A DNA stretch of 64,000 bases from Corallium rubrum (taxonomy: Eukaryota; Cnidaria; Anthozoa; Scleralcyonacea; Coralliidae): assembly GCA_964035015.1 (NCBI GenBank), contig OZ035997.1, positions 14,606,536-14,670,535 of the forward strand. The letters are read 5' to 3'. The notes beneath the pieces were generated by a model. The model saw nothing but the letters and a program-made list of their open reading frames with translations. It made no database searches and had not been told where the DNA came from. Shown here in pieces: positions 44,345 through 56,089 of this stretch (within the stretch, counting starts at the first letter, position 1; the number at the start of each line of letters is the position of its first letter). Made by a program: the position numbers and the translations under genes.

Positions 44345-44640
44345 ATGACAACAGACTTAAGCTACTGTTACACGATGCGATTTTTCTTGCAACTTGTAAC
44401 AAATTGTCTGAAAGTTGCAGGTTGCAAAAAACGTAAAAAGTAAAATGTAACACCCGTAGCAACTTGCGATTTTGCTATTTTGTCGGTGTTGCAAGTTGCA
44501 AGAAAAGTTTGATGGGTTCTACTTTTTGCTGCAACTTACAACAAAGTTCGCAAGTTGCTGAACGTGTAACACCCTTCCTGCAACTTGCCAGTTTATTTTT
44601 CCACGGGTAAATTTGTTGTAACACCACCTTTAGAGGCCCG
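44345..44640. repeat. Foldback with GCAACTTG/CAAGTTGC repeats
   Basis: AGCTACTGTTACACG at the left, then many GCAACTTG and CAAGTTGC in both directions and TGTAACACC near the right end. Likely a MITE; the minus-strand frame 44475-44708 is incidental. Confidence 0.6.
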
Positions 44641-44726
44641 AGTTTCCAATCCCTAATTCCTTGAATAGCGCATGGTGCCTGGAACTTTTCAACATTACTG
44701 CACAACATAGTAGAACATACACTGCA

Positions 44727-45185
44727 AAAAATGCATTTTCGTGTTTGAGTAAATCTAACTCACATTTCGAGTAATCCAAATGCATTACTCATAATTTTGA
44801 GTACAATTTACTCTTAACATGAGTTAAAATATTCCTACTCAGTCTTATGAGTAAAAAATTACTCATTGTTTTGAGTAAAAAGCAAGTTGAGTAATTGTTA
44901 CTCAAAGAGCAGAGTAAACTTTACTCTTCCTTGAGTAATTGCACAATTTTGTTTTACTCAAACGATTGAGTAAATACCCGCAACTCGTTTTTTGGAGTAA
45001 ACTTCGAGTTTTACTCATATTTTGAGTACTAGTGCAACCAACTCAATAACTCGAGTAAACTTCATTTGGATGACAAACTCAAATTTTTGAGTTAACCACT
45101 ACTCATCGTCTTGAGTAAATCAATAATGGAATTTTTTTGAGTAAACCTGACACCTTACTCGAAAAATTGAGTACAATTACTTTGA
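44727..45185. repeat. GAGTAA/TTACTC subterminal array, left
   Basis: More than 25 copies of GAGTAA or TTACTC in mixed orientation, often as short hairpins (TTACTCAAAGAGCAGAGTAA). The same motif set recurs only at 52960-53325. Confidence 0.85.
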
Positions 45186-45322
45186 GCATGCAGGAATTGG
45201 AATTTTTCTATACCCATGGTCATGCAATCTTTTCAGGAGATACAGCTAAAGTGAAATTAGAGTGTTTAAAACTAATCGGTGATTTGAGTAAATCGATAAT
45301 GGCAAATATAAACAAACTATGA
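45182..45322 (+). CDS. Short reading frame inside the EnSpm-like element
   Basis: ATG at 45188 gives MQELEFFYTHGHAIFSGDTA, KVKLECLKLIGDLSKSIMAN, INKL and a stop at 45320. It looks helical and protein-like but too short to identify. It may be an exon of an element-borne gene. Confidence 0.25.
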   Translation: MSMQELEFFYTHGHAIFSGDTAKVKLECLKLIGDLSKSIMANINKL

Positions 45323-45329
45323 CAGTACA

Positions 45330-46090
45330 TCGAAATAATAATTTTTTTTTTTAAATTTCCCATGGCAGCAAAAAAATCTTTTATTAAAAGTCTATACAAC
45401 TATAAGTATTAAAATAAAATTACTAAATATTGACAAGGTGTTGGAATTTACAGTTATCAGATTACTGTAATTCTTCTTTAATGGCTGGTTACACTATATA
45501 TACACATACCGTACTATATATACAAGTACCAGAATACTTTTCAACAGTGCATTTGTATCGTTCGTCATTTTTCTTTTTAATTATTTAATGATAATTCAAT
45601 GTTTTAATTCAGTATCAACATTTTTAATTTACATGAAAAATATACTGCAATATTAACCTGGTAGTTCAGCAGTGTGAATCCATATACACGTGACCACAAA
45701 CATATATAGGTATTTATATAGGTCTCCGTTTCTAAAAAGTTATAAACGCTTTGTGTTAATTCCAACAAAACGTTTTTGAAACGTTTAGATGCTAGTGGTC
45801 GGGCACCTCTTTCTCGCCTGGACCAAATAAAGGGCCGATTAGCCGTATTGCATGGATAACTTGCTATTAATTAAATTTCAAGATTAGTTTTTTGTAACAA
45901 TTACGTAGCCAATCATTGATCAGGAAATCCGCGCGGTAAGCGGACTCAAGTCATTTGAAAATTGAAACATCTGGTGTCAAGTCAACTGTCACTGACTTCC
46001 CTCTCTTTCTCCGGCGAAGACTGTTTGTCGAACAAAGCGCGGAGGTTATCATTTAGTCTAATTTCTCGTTCCTGGTGGTTGGCAATCCTT
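45330..46090. other. AT-rich stretch upstream of SAM exon
   Basis: No gene recognised up to 45950. From about 45940 GC content rises (CCTCTCTTTCTCCGGCGAAG), plausibly a promoter or 5' untranslated region for the SAM-domain gene. Confidence 0.3.
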
Positions 46091-46098
46091 TTATAATG

Positions 46099-46173
46099 GC
46101 GGTGGATCATCCCGTGGATTCAAATCCTGGTTGACAGAAGTGGGATTCGAGAAATATAGTCAGATATTTGAAG
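46099..46173 (+). CDS. SAM-domain gene (SAMD3-like), exon with SAM part 1
   Basis: The frame GGGSSRGFKSWLTEVGFEKY with SQIFE is the start of a sterile alpha motif and ends at GAAG, GTACGT in phase 1. The nearest ATG (46096) is one frame off, so the true start is either in an unseen exon or lost. The 5' limit given is approximate. SAM domains mediate protein pairing. The next exon at 47353 continues the same domain. Confidence 0.6.
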
Positions 46174-47352
46174 GTACGTTTATCCCCCACGAATATACGG
46201 TAAACGCTTAAATTGGCTTCAATTGCTTAGAACGTCGCGACTTTATAAATGATTCTATCACTCTATAACCAACATTACTCCGATCTAAACCATCGTCAGT
46301 GTATTCCAGTCTGTAACTATAGCATTACTATTTCAATTTTAAACTTACATCTGTCCAGTGAATGACAATTTCTTAACGCAGTGCTCGCATGCTGCGCGCA
46401 GTAATTTAAGGTCTTGATTGCTTTGTGTTTTGCGCAGTATCAAGATTACTTATGATATGAGCTTATTGAAGAAACTGTGGGTGTATGAACAAATCAAACA
46501 AGACTGCCACGTTCTAAACCTTTTTAGTGAAAAACTGTCACTTCGTTTTGAAATCGCCATATTGTCTAATAGACATATAATACGTCTTTGTCGATCCACA
46601 AAGAACGTTGTTCAGTCGTTCTAAATAGAAACGAAGCATCCGAACCGGTTGGGTCACCGTTCTACACCCTGCCTGTATGTATACCCTGTGTATATTATTG
46701 ATTTGCCAGTCTTATCGAGTCAGTCTGGTGCAGTTTAAAAAACTATTAATTCTGAATAGTTCGACTGTTCAGATGCACAGCTTGACGTCACAGTTGCTGG
46801 ACCCTGTTTGACATACTGTATTGTATGTATTAAACATGATGCGGAAGTAACCGAGAATAAATGAATAACACCCGATAAATATTTCTGTTATGAGCCGGTA
46901 ATTGCCAGTTTTTACTGACCTTTGAATCATTTATATAAAGAATACAGTAGAGTTACAGTAAATTAAAAAAATGTTTGCAAAGGGGTCTACTGAAGATCCA
47001 CTATAAAATGAGTACAACTAACCAGCTACATGCATACATTAGGACCAGAGAGTGACACCATTGCTGCTATTGTTCTATTTTTCTCTCAACATTTTTGTTT
47101 TTTGTTGCCTTCGTAGAATTATTGTTAACTAGTATTAGGAATGTGGTTCAGGTTTTGTTTACAGTATTACAAAGACCAAATTAACTGACCTGCAGTACAG
47201 TGGGACAATGTGGTCTTTATAACCAGGGTTGGAATAGCCTGCGAGCAGAACCCCCTAAAGACAGTCTGTTTACAGGCTATCGTTGCACATTAGCATTTCA
47301 TATTTTAATGTCATTTTGTTTCAAATAGTAATAATATGCAATTATACTTTAG

Positions 47353-47537
47353 AAAATATGATTGATGGAACAGCCCTACATGTATATATTGTCATTGAAA
47401 GAGCACTGGAAATTTTGATCCCCATAATGGGGCACAGAATGAAATTTCTTAAGATTTTGGAGGAACCGAGGACCAAAAATACAAACATGGTAGTTGGGGA
47501 GAGTATCATAGAGAAACACGTACACAGAGGTGGATAA
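47353..47537 (+). CDS. SAM-domain gene, exon with SAM part 2
   Basis: After the acceptor TATACTTTAG the frame (phase 1) reads ENMIDGTALHVYIVIERALE, ILIPIMGHRMKFLKILEEPR. This completes the SAM fold begun at 46128: W..VGF..Y...F.EN.IDG..L......L......MGHR.K.L. The LIPxxGHRxKFLKxL ending is the SAMD3-like pattern. The donor is not clear; the frame runs to a stop at 47537, so the right boundary may be too long. Confidence 0.62.
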
Positions 47538-47929
47538 TCAAGTTGATAAGAGTGGACCAGATTTTCAGTGTACCGGTACAGTACATCTGCCAGTGTTCTT
47601 GGTGGTGATGATGAAAGCCAAATGCAATCCAGGTTGGTAATTTCTTACATAAACTTCACAAAGTACTTTCCCCATTTTTAGAATCGGTAATCACTGAAAT
47701 ACAGTACCACCAATCTTTACTTAGAATGCACCATTAAGCAGTATATATATAATATGGTTTGTTTCAGCTTTGATCACTTCATAATTGAAGTAGTCCTATT
47801 AGAGCCACCTGTTTATACCTATAACTTTAAATGTTAATCAGTAGGTATATTATCCAATAATCCACAGGTTTTAAGTATTAGGTTTGGATGGCTTGGCATC
47901 TCACCAGTTTTTCTGAATGGCTAATACTA

Positions 47930-48085
47930 ATAATTGTTAGTTGTTTGCTGTACAAGCTGTGTTTGTAGTTAGTAATACTCAGAAAAACTCTGAGCTCTGA
48001 GCGGGAATCGAACCCACAACCTTCTGAAAGCTAGCCAGACGCTCTAACCATTGAGCCACCAGAACTCAGATACCGGAGCAAGGTT
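47930..48085 (-). repeat. tRNA-Ala-like SINE, whole copy
   Basis: Minus strand GAGTTCTGGTGGCTCAATGG, TTAGAGCGTCTGGCTAGC (anticodon AGC in CTAGCTT), AAGGTTGTGGGTTCGATTCC and then a tail TGAGTATTACTAAC. The inverted pair at 38384 comes from the same family. Confidence 0.6.
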
Positions 48086-48204
48086 AATTAAGGTACTTTA
48101 TACCTTAGACTGTGCCCAGTCCTCTAGGAACGAATTCTGCAATTTCTGAAACTGGCTAGTACTAAGTTGATTGTATACATTTAGGCTAATGCACTTTCTG
48201 TTTA

Positions 48205-50412
48205 TGCAATAAAATGACATTACAGTACAGTACACAGCATGTCTTGACTCTGTCCAAGCAGTGCTCTTTAGCAGCTTTTGTGTAAGGTGATTTTAATCGC
48301 CTTTGACCATTATCTCACTCAGGTGGCCTTTAATGAGCCGCCTGTTAGTGAGAACTGCAAAGACAGGACTCAAGGCTTGTATACATTTATGCTAATGCAG
48401 TTTATTCTGTTGTTGTGTAAGGTGGTCATGCCGCCTTTTACCAGCACCTCTTTTGAGTGGCATATGAGAAATCAAGCCGCTCATTAAAGAGGAGATGCAT
48501 AAATTTATACATAATGTTAATGTCAACAATTATACAGTGTAAATACTGTACAATGTAGTTTTTATTATAAGTACTGTCCTATTCAAGTTTATTATTATTA
48601 TTATTATTATACGTTGATTGCAATATGTATCTCAAATAGGAAAATAAAGTTAACTGAGTACCAAGTGCCCTATTACAAACAAATTCAGGAATTAAGATTT
48701 TAGGCAATAAAATGGCATTACAGTACACAGCATGTCTTGACTCTGTCCAAGCAGTGCTCTTTAGCAGCTTTTGTGTAAGGTGGTTTCAATCACCTTTGAC
48801 CATTATCTCACTCAGGTGGCCTTTAATGAGCTGCCTGTTAGTGAGAACTGCAAAGACAGGACTCAAGGCTTGTATACATTGATGCTAATGCAGTTTCTGT
48901 TGTTGTGTAAGGTGGTCATGCTGCCTTTTACCAGCACCTCTTTTGAGTGGCATATAAGAAATAAAGCCGCTCATTAAAGAGGAGATGCATAAATTTATAC
49001 ATAATGTTAATGTCAACAATTATACAGTGTAAATACTGTACAATGTAGTTTTTATTATAAGTACTGTCCTATTCAAGTTTTTTATTATTATACGTTGATT
49101 GCAATATGTATCTCAAATAGGAAAATAAAGTTAACTGAGTACCAAGTGCCCTATTACAAACAAATTCAGGAATTAAGATTTTGGGCAATAAAATGGCATT
49201 ACAGTACACAGCATGTCTTGACTCTGTCCAAGCAGTGCTCTTTAGCAGCTTTTGTGTAAGGTGGTTTCAATCGCCTTTGACCATTATCTCACTCAGGTGG
49301 CCTTTAATGAGCTGCCTGTTAGTGAGAACTGCAAAGACACGACTCAAGACTTGTATACATTGATGCTAATGCAGTTTCTGTTGTTGTGTAAGGTGGTCAT
49401 GCCGCCTTTTACCAGCACCTCTTTTGAGTGGCATATGAGAAATCAAGCCGCTCATTAAAGAGGAGATGCATAAATTTATACATAATGTTAATGTCAACAA
49501 TTATACAGTGTAAATACTGTACAATGTAGTTTTTATTATAAGTACTGTCCTATTCAAGTTTTTTATTATTATACGTTGATTGCAATATGTACATGTATCT
49601 CAAATAGGAAAATAAAGTTAACTGAGTACCAAGTGCCCTATTACAAACAAATTCAGGAATTAAGATTTTGGGCAATAAAATGGCATTACAGTACACAGCA
49701 TGTCTTGACTCTGTCCAAGCAGTGCTCTTTAGCAGCTTTTGTGTAAGGTGGTTTCAATCGCCTTTGACCATTATCTCACTCAGGTGGCCTTTAATGAGCC
49801 GCCTGTTAGTGAGAACTGCAAAGACAGGACTCAAGGCTTGTATACATTTATGCTAATGCAGTTTCTGTTGTTGTGTAAGGTGGTCATGCTGCCTTTTACC
49901 AGCACCTCTTTTGAGTGGCATATGAGAAATCAAGCCGCTCATTAAAGAGGAGATGCATAAATTTATACATAATGTTAATGTCAACAATTATACAGTGTAA
50001 ATACTGTACAATGTAGTTTTTATTATAAGTACTGTCCTATTCAAGTTTTTTATTATTATACGTTGATTGCAATATGTACATGTATCTCAAATAGGAAAAT
50101 AAAGTTAACTGAGTACCAAGTGCCCTATTACAAACAAATTCAGGAATTAAGATTTTGAGCAATAAAATGGCATTACAGTACACAGCATGTCTTGACTCTG
50201 TCCAAGCAGTGCTCTTTAGCAGCTTTTGTGTAAGGTGGTTTCAATCGCCTTTGACCATTATCTCACTCAGGTGGCCTTTAATGAGCCGCCTGTTAGTGAG
50301 AACTGCAAAGACAGGACTCAAGGCTTGTATACATTTATGCTAATGCAGTTTCTGTTGTTGTGTAAGGTGGTCATGCTGCCTTTTACCAGCACCTCTTTTG
50401 AGTGGCATATGT
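48205..50412. repeat. 487-bp tandem satellite, about 4.5 copies
   Basis: Units start near GGCAATAAAATGGCATTACA at about 48207, 48702, 49184, 49671 and 50158, with spacing 481 to 495. Copies are over 95 percent alike. Each has a 60 to 70 codon frame (MCKVVSIAFDHYLTQVAFNE) whose conservation follows the DNA. Inside each unit TGTGTAAGGTGGT occurs twice. The last unit is cut by the TA tract at 50415. Confidence 0.9.

Positions 50413-50414
<2 letters not shown>

Positions 50415-50498
<84 letters not shown>
50415..50498. repeat. (TA)n microsatellite ending the satellite
   Basis: About 40 TA units directly replace the rest of the last 487-bp unit after GGCATATGTGG. Confidence 0.92.
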
Positions 50499-50660
50499 GA
50501 CAATAATTTTCACTTCATAGGCACTTTAAAATATAGCTGCAATGTCCAAACAATATCCAATCTGATAATGGTGCTGACTTTATTTTATTTTTGGCTCATG
50601 AATTATTATGAGTTTGACATGTATGTATAACTAATTTTTTTTAACCCAAACCTTTTACAG

Positions 50661-50774
50661 TATATAGATGAAGTTGCAATGATGGTGTTGCCATTTTTGT
50701 TGCAACAAAATTCAGGGAAAAGCAACCACAAAGACTTTGTGGAGTTTTTATCTGAGTGTTTTTGTGCTATACCT
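50661..50774 (+). CDS. Candidate middle exon of SAM-domain gene
   Basis: A good acceptor (CCAAACCTTTTACAG) precedes a frame YIDEVAMMVLPFLLQQNSGK, SNHKDFVEFLSECFCAIP, then GTACTG as a possible weak donor in phase 0. The next exon (51239) starts in phase 0, so the two join in frame. It may be a remnant of the central region of a SAMD3-like protein, which is normally much longer. Confidence 0.35.
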
Positions 50775-51238
50775 GTACTGATAGTTATTTAACTTATCCA
50801 TCATTCAATAGGTGTACCATGTTGTACTATACTGTATTTATTTAGTGCTTTTGAAATGGATTTTACTAAAATCAGTGTCTTTGGGCTCTTGTGGCTCATT
50901 AAAAATGTAATACATTGCACAGTTCTTGACAGGTTTGGCAGTACCTTATCATAAAATGCACTCTTGTCCCTCAATGGTTTAATTACATTTTCTGAAAGAT
51001 GAGATTTTTGCATTCATTCATTGCATGCAGAATTCCTCCAAAAGACAAAACAAACTACTGTACAATTATAACTTAGAGTAGATAAAAATGCTTCATCTAT
51101 AATATCAAATGCTTCATAGCTCCCACTTGTAAGAAGTGATTACTGTACTTTCATTCAAAATGCTTTTTGTCATTTAAGATCTATCGCATTCTTACAATCA
51201 TTGTAATTATTTCTAATTCACACTTTTTATTATCACAG

Positions 51239-51562
51239 GAAGATGAATCTTTTGACGAGGTGGCACAGTCAAGAACAGAAATGTTTCCAAAAATTTTCAT
51301 CAAAGGTGACTTGGACAAATCTGCTAAGGCTGCCATAATTGCAGAGAACCTGGTTTTGTGTGAAGTGGATGGAGGGCTTGTTGCAGCAACCATTGGCTTC
51401 ATGGCCGCCAACTATGTTTTTATGTTTAAATATTCCGGTCCACTTAATAATTTTTGTTTATTCTTACAAAAGTGTGTTCTACAGATTTTGGATGGCAAGA
51501 AGTTGCCAGCTTCTATCATTACCCTGATGAATGAACTGAACTTATGTGCTGATATTAGCTAA
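51239..51562 (+). CDS. SAM-domain gene (SAMD3-like), last exon
   Basis: After TTTTTATTATCACAG the frame reads EDESFDEVAQSRTEMFPKIF, IKGDLDKSAKAAIIAENLVL, CEVDGGLVAATIGFMAANYV, FMFKYSGPLNNFCLFLQKCV, LQILDGKKLPASIITLMNEL, NLCADIS and a stop at 51560-51562. The AAxYVFxxxYxxxLNNxxxFLQK block is typical of the C-terminus of SAMD3-like uncharacterised proteins, multi-copy in fish and cnidarian genomes from my general knowledge. The ATG at 51167 lies in the intron and is not the start. Confidence 0.62.
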   Translation, partial: EDESFDEVAQSRTEMFPKIFIKGDLDKSAKAAIIAENLVLCEVDGGLVAATIGFMAANYVFMFKYSGPLNNFCLFLQKCVLQILDGKKLPASIITLMNELNLCADIS

Positions 51563-51584
51563 AACTTAATAGGACTTTAAGTTA

Positions 51585-52105
51585 TTTCTCAATCAATTCC
51601 AAGCATGACCATGCCCCCCCTCCCCCAGCATTTGACAGGCATTTGATGATTCACCTGTTCCCAGGGTCAGGCATTTGCCTCTGCAGGTTGTCCCCATGGT
51701 GGGGAATTTGTTGAAGTACCTAAATAGTATATATATACTTTCCTGTTATTTTCTTGAAAAGTAACCTGGCAAAAGTAAGTACTGTAAATCTATTTGGGAA
51801 AAAGGCTTCGACAACTTAGTTGAGACGTTTGAAAGTAGTTTTTAACCTTTATTTTATAAATATATGTTTATGTTTAATAAATAAATATGGTTGGTCACGG
51901 CCACTTCAGCTGTCTGACAATATAAACATCTGCTTCTTTAAATTGCCATGGGTGGGGCATTTGCATCAATTTCAAGACCCCTCTGTGGGGATTTTGTACA
52001 GCTATGCTGTGACCCCATGGTGACCCACATTTTTGCGTTAGAGTATTGCAAATGCCCGTCAAATCCCCAGGGGAAATGGTCATGCTTGGAATTGATTGAG
52101 ACATT
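51585..52105. repeat. Foldback with TCTCAATCAATTCCAAGCAT ends
   Basis: TCTCAATCAATTCCAAGCAT and GACCAT pair perfectly with the sequence at 52075-52103. GGGTGGGGCATTTGC-like motifs are repeated inside. It overlaps the 3' side of the SAM gene. Confidence 0.65.
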
Positions 52106-52669
52106 AGTTTTAATGACAATGCTGTTAGATTTGGCAAAAGGATTTGACCACAACTCTGTGATTTACATCTACATGTACACAGTTTAATTAAGGGATTTAA
52201 TAACTTTATACTGTCAAATTGGGAACTTGATTTTGTCAATACAGATTACAGAATGCATGAAAATATTAAAAGTAATTTTAAATCATTTAATTACACGTAT
52301 TAAAGTTACGTATTAAAGTTATATAAGGTTCTTTAAACAACTTTAAAGCATCAACCTACCGATCTGTAGACAGGCATGTCTATATTTTCGTATTTTGTAA
52401 AACATCCGTACATCCATGATTTTCATCAACCAGCACTTTAAGCCTTGGTTTCAAACCGATTTCATACTTGTTAAGTTGTTATTTAGTAGACTGTACTTGA
52501 CACTTGTACACTCTGTAAACAGCCTAGTTCTCAGGCCCCCCTTTTTCAATACATGGCACGACATTTCTCATCGAAACCACGAGGCCAAGTGGGTTGAGTT
52601 TCGTTGTTTAAAGATCCTAATTATATAAAGTTTGTAATGCGCATACTGAGAGTGATAGTCGTGTGTGTG

Positions 52670-52797
<128 letters not shown>

Positions 52798-52959
52798 GTT
52801 AACTAAGGTTATATTATCATTTACTTCGAAATTTATGAATGTTAGTTTTGTGGTTTGCTTCAAATACCAAAAAACTAAAAACAACTATTGAAATTTTGAT
52901 CGTAGAATGTGTGCATTTTCAATAGGTAATATTTATACTAATAATATTTATACTTTTTA

Positions 52960-53325
52960 GCTGAGTAACTGGAACTCCATTTTGGAGTAATATTTACTCA
53001 ATATTTGAGTAATTCCTTGTTTTACTCAAAATAAGGAGTCACTGTGGGTGCATTTTAGCTGAGTAACTGGAACTCGATTTTTGAGTAATATTTACTCACA
53101 ATTTGAGTATTTTTACTCAATATTTGAGTAATTCCTTATTTTACTCAAAATATTGAGTCAATGTGGTTCGTGTTATTTGAGTAGCTTTTACTCAATTTTT
53201 GAGTAAATTCACTCATAAAACTGAGTATGTTTTACTCATACTATATGAGTTAGTTTAACTCCTTATAATGTGTCACTGTGGGTGCATTGTTTTACTCAAT
53301 ATTTTGAGTTGATTATACTCAGGAT
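52960..53325. repeat. GAGTAA/TTACTC subterminal array, right
   Basis: About 20 GAGTAA or TTACTC copies; GTGGGTGCATTTTAGCTGAG and CACTGTGGGTGCATT repeat as a larger unit. It pairs with the left array at 44727. Confidence 0.85.
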
Positions 53326-53385
53326 TTTTTGCAGTGTACATGTATAAATTAAAGGCGACGCATGCTATAATCAAGTCATACTTAC

Positions 53386-53763
53386 GGCCATTTGTAGCAG
53401 GGCGATTGTTGTTTTTTTTACTAACTTTTGCATAAACATCATTTTTGTTTGGTTTAGATCGTTCTCGGGAAGGTTCAACGTTATCTCTTGTATTTCTTCC
53501 CTTTAAATCATCTGGACGCGCATATCCAGGTTCAGACGATAATTCTTCATCCGATGGCAACCGTTTCTGCCCTGCGCCTCCATTATATGGTAATGATTCA
53601 TCTTCACTACTCGAACGATCATCTTGATTTTTATACTTAGATTGGTCACCAAATCTATATGGTTGATAAGCTTGGCTATTCTCAGCTGGATTCACACTGT
53701 GTCTGGCGGTATTGTCAGTGGAAAATGTGTTAAGATCCTCTGAATCAGGTAAATAGTAGCTAT
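53386..53763 (-). CDS. Gene B exon: main tail segment
   Basis: The exon is 378 nt, phase 1 to 1 (CTTGTAG acceptor, GTAAGTATG donor). It encodes SYYLPDSEDLNTFSTDNTAR, then QAYQPYRFGDQSKYKNQDDR, SSSEDESLPYNGGAGQKRLP, SDEELSSEPGYARPDDLKGR, and NDVYAKVSKKNNN. It is hydrophilic, Ser/Asp/Tyr-rich and probably disordered. KYKNQ is a YxN motif; VYAKV is a YxxV motif of the kind bound by SH2 domains, though the residue two before Tyr (Asp) does not fit a strict ITIM. The EnSpm-like element ends 48 bases beyond its donor. Confidence 0.84.
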
Positions 53764-53864
53764 CTACAAGCAAGTATTACAAAATGTTAAATACCGAATA
53801 GACCAATTGCATATATACCACAATGCACCATCATGCACGCTTAGTATCAACTTTATTTTTTAAA

Positions 53865-54312
53865 TTCTATTCAAAAACTCATTAATAATTCATGAGGAAA
53901 ACACAAAGGAAAATCATGACCAAGACGTGTCTCTATATGTGATAGACACACGCTCGCTATTTTCGATGAACTTTTTCTTCGATTTTGCGGCTCAGACAAC
54001 TTCAATTTTCAAAATTGATTTCTATATATGAGATTATTATATGGATAGTTTTTGAAGACATTTAAAATATTCGCAGTACGTGTTTTATCAGATCTAAAAC
54101 ACTCAGCTAATCGCCAGGAGTGTTTTATCAGATATTGAACCACTTGGTAAGTTCATTGGCGTAGTAAGTTTGAAAAATAACCTTGTCCAAGCCGAGGAAA
54201 TCAAAGCTAAAATTTATGTAAATCAGGAGGTTTCCTTATGAGATATAAAACCACGGACATGGTACTGATTTCCTTTGTGTTTTCCTCATAAATTATTAAT
54301 GAGTTTTTGAAA
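53865..54312. mobile_element. Foldback, CTCATTAATAATTCATGAGG family
   Basis: CTCATTAATAATTCATGAGG, AAAACACAAAGGAAAATCATG on the left and the inverse (CTCATAAATTATTAATGAG) at 54288-54306. GTGTTTTATCAGATNTNAAACAC occurs inside. Family members at 33335 and 57960-58440. Confidence 0.65.
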
Positions 54313-54547
54313 TCTGAAAAAACACTACTGCTCATGTTTCAAATAGTACTTAAAAATAGACAAAAGCTCGGAGCAATGAGTAAAACTGAATAGAATTGGA
54401 ACTGAAGGCATATCAAACGCGCTTTTGGCAGCCGCCATACAGTACAGTACAATACATGTAAAAAGGTAGAGTGCTGTGTATAGGCAGTGCTTTGGATATA
54501 GAGCAAAGTGAAAAGGTGGTGAAACTGCCGAGATTAGTTTTGATAAC

Positions 54548-54592
54548 GAACTATACGGACGTTTCGGGCGGAGCCTTTCATCAGAATAAAAT
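54548..54592 (-). ncRNA. Hammerhead-like core, solitary
   Basis: Minus strand ATTCTGATGAAAGGCTCCGC, CCGAAACGTCCGTATAG: CTGATGA, GGC/GCC stem, GAAAC in order. No partner copy or nuclease is near. Confidence 0.4.
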
Positions 54593-54631
54593 CTCATTTT
54601 AGCCATGTTAGTAAAGACCTATATAACAATC

Positions 54632-54812
54632 GAAATATGGTATAGTAGGTTAATACTGCCGAAACAGAGAATGTGAGTGGTCTAACGTTTCGAGCGAAGG
54701 CCCTTCGTCAGAGAGAAAACGTTAAACACGAAGGGCCTTCGCTCGAAACGTTATAGACCACTCACGTTCTCTGTTTCGGCAGTATTAACCTACTATACCA
54801 TATTTCGATTGT
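54632..54812. repeat. Inverted pair of hammerhead-like segments
   Basis: Arms AATCGAAATATGGTATAGTA, GGTTAATACTGCCGAAACAG mirror across AAAACGTTAAACA. Both halves contain the wording CGAAGGGCCTTCGCTCGAAA with CGTT; the minus half keeps CTGACGAAGG, while the plus half lacks the CTG. Confidence 0.6.
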
Positions 54813-54980
54813 TGTTTCAACACTGCCTACGCAGCACACTACTTTTATGACCTATGGCTATATAACACCCTGATTTTTAATTAAATATAAAACGAAATAA
54901 GAACCAAACACACGCTGTTAGAATGCAAGTTCTTGTCAACAGGTGTTTCTGTTATTTCAAAATATGTAAAAGAATTTTAC

Positions 54981-55105
54981 CTCTTGCTTTCCCCTTTTTC
55001 TTATCTTGGTTGCCATAATGAGCTGATTCAAACGGGTCGTCTTCCACTGAACCGATAAGACTGCGGCGAGTAATGATGTCCGCTGTGACACTTCCCGGGG
55101 CTTGT
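54981..55105 (-). CDS. Gene B exon, juxtamembrane tail
   Basis: The exon is 125 nt (CTATTCAATAG acceptor, GTAAAATTC donor), phase 2 to 1. It reads QAPGSVTADIITRRSLIGSV, EDDPFESAHYGNQDKKKGKA, R. HYGNQ is a YxN motif. It joins the 25-nt exon through AG plus A (Arg). Confidence 0.82.
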
Positions 55106-55997
55106 CTATTGAATAGAAAAGCAACACTATTAAAGAACAAAGCTTTCGAGAGGCATGTGCATGACCGCCATATCTATTGACGTTTGGATTTTTTTTGGAA
55201 AATCTGCGAAAGCTACAATTCCGGCACACCTATGATGAATGCACATATATATTTCTCTGTTGTTGTGTTGAGTAAGATTGGAAGAAACTATCTATTGCCA
55301 GTATTGGTTCATTTGTAGGTCAGAAAGATCAAGCAAACTGCTGCAAGAGAAACAAGGATACCGCTGACAAACGTTTGCGCGTGCGTGAATTTGCTAGAGT
55401 AAACATTGCAAGAGAAGTGGGGACTAACCGTGGCAACAACAACCAGACAGTGAAGACTAAGTAAGACTCGACTATTCATTTGTGTTTTAAAAAAGGGTCA
55501 TGAAAATTACGAAGGGGGCATTTCAGAATATGTTACAATATTGACAAAGAAGCCATGCATAAATTACATACCTTATCTTTTTGGTAGTATGCTTATAATT
55601 TTAACTTTTGTGTCGGACTCTCGGGCCAGTCCAAATATTTCAGTGTTTTCCCGCTCTTTTTTCGAGATACGAGCTCGGATGTCGCGCAGGCGCAAAACGT
55701 TTGGCAGCGGTGTTGAAACAAGGTATTGATAGGTTTACTCTGTATATGAGCAGCACACCATTGTTTGGCAGTTAAGTTTTTCCATACTGCTACTGGGTAC
55801 TGATGTTTAGCCTGCTACTGACCGCTGCTAATTACTTCTGAATGATGCGGCAGACAGCTTTCAGGCATCTCGCCGTGTACTGGTAAAAAGCCCAGACAAA
55901 AACTCACTATTTATGAATGTCATGAAAGCCAGTATTCCCGCTATTTCGAAGATTGTAAAAATTGGAAATTGTATACCAGGGGAAAGGTTCACAAAAC

Positions 55998-55998
<1 letters not shown>

Positions 55999-56089
<91 letters not shown>
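55999..56089. repeat. (TA)n microsatellite in gene B intron
   Basis: About 45 uninterrupted TA units. Confidence 0.95.

Noticed and set aside
35849..48085. Functional tRNA genes at 35849, 38225, 42250 and 48000
   Set aside because: A and B boxes are present, but acceptor or D stems fail and each is joined to a shared SINE body.
48278..50630. Five similar small proteins (MCKVVSIAFDHY...)
   Set aside because: They repeat with the 487-bp satellite and have no domain, splice sites or codon evidence of selection that can be seen.
51167..51238. ATG-led hydrophobic N-terminus on the last SAM-gene exon
   Set aside because: A strong acceptor at 51238 and the coding change there show these residues are intron.
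53273..53385. Continuation of the gene B tail frame past 53386
   Set aside because: A GTAAGTATG donor at 53385 and the repeat-like translation beyond it mark the intron; the next exon fits in phase.
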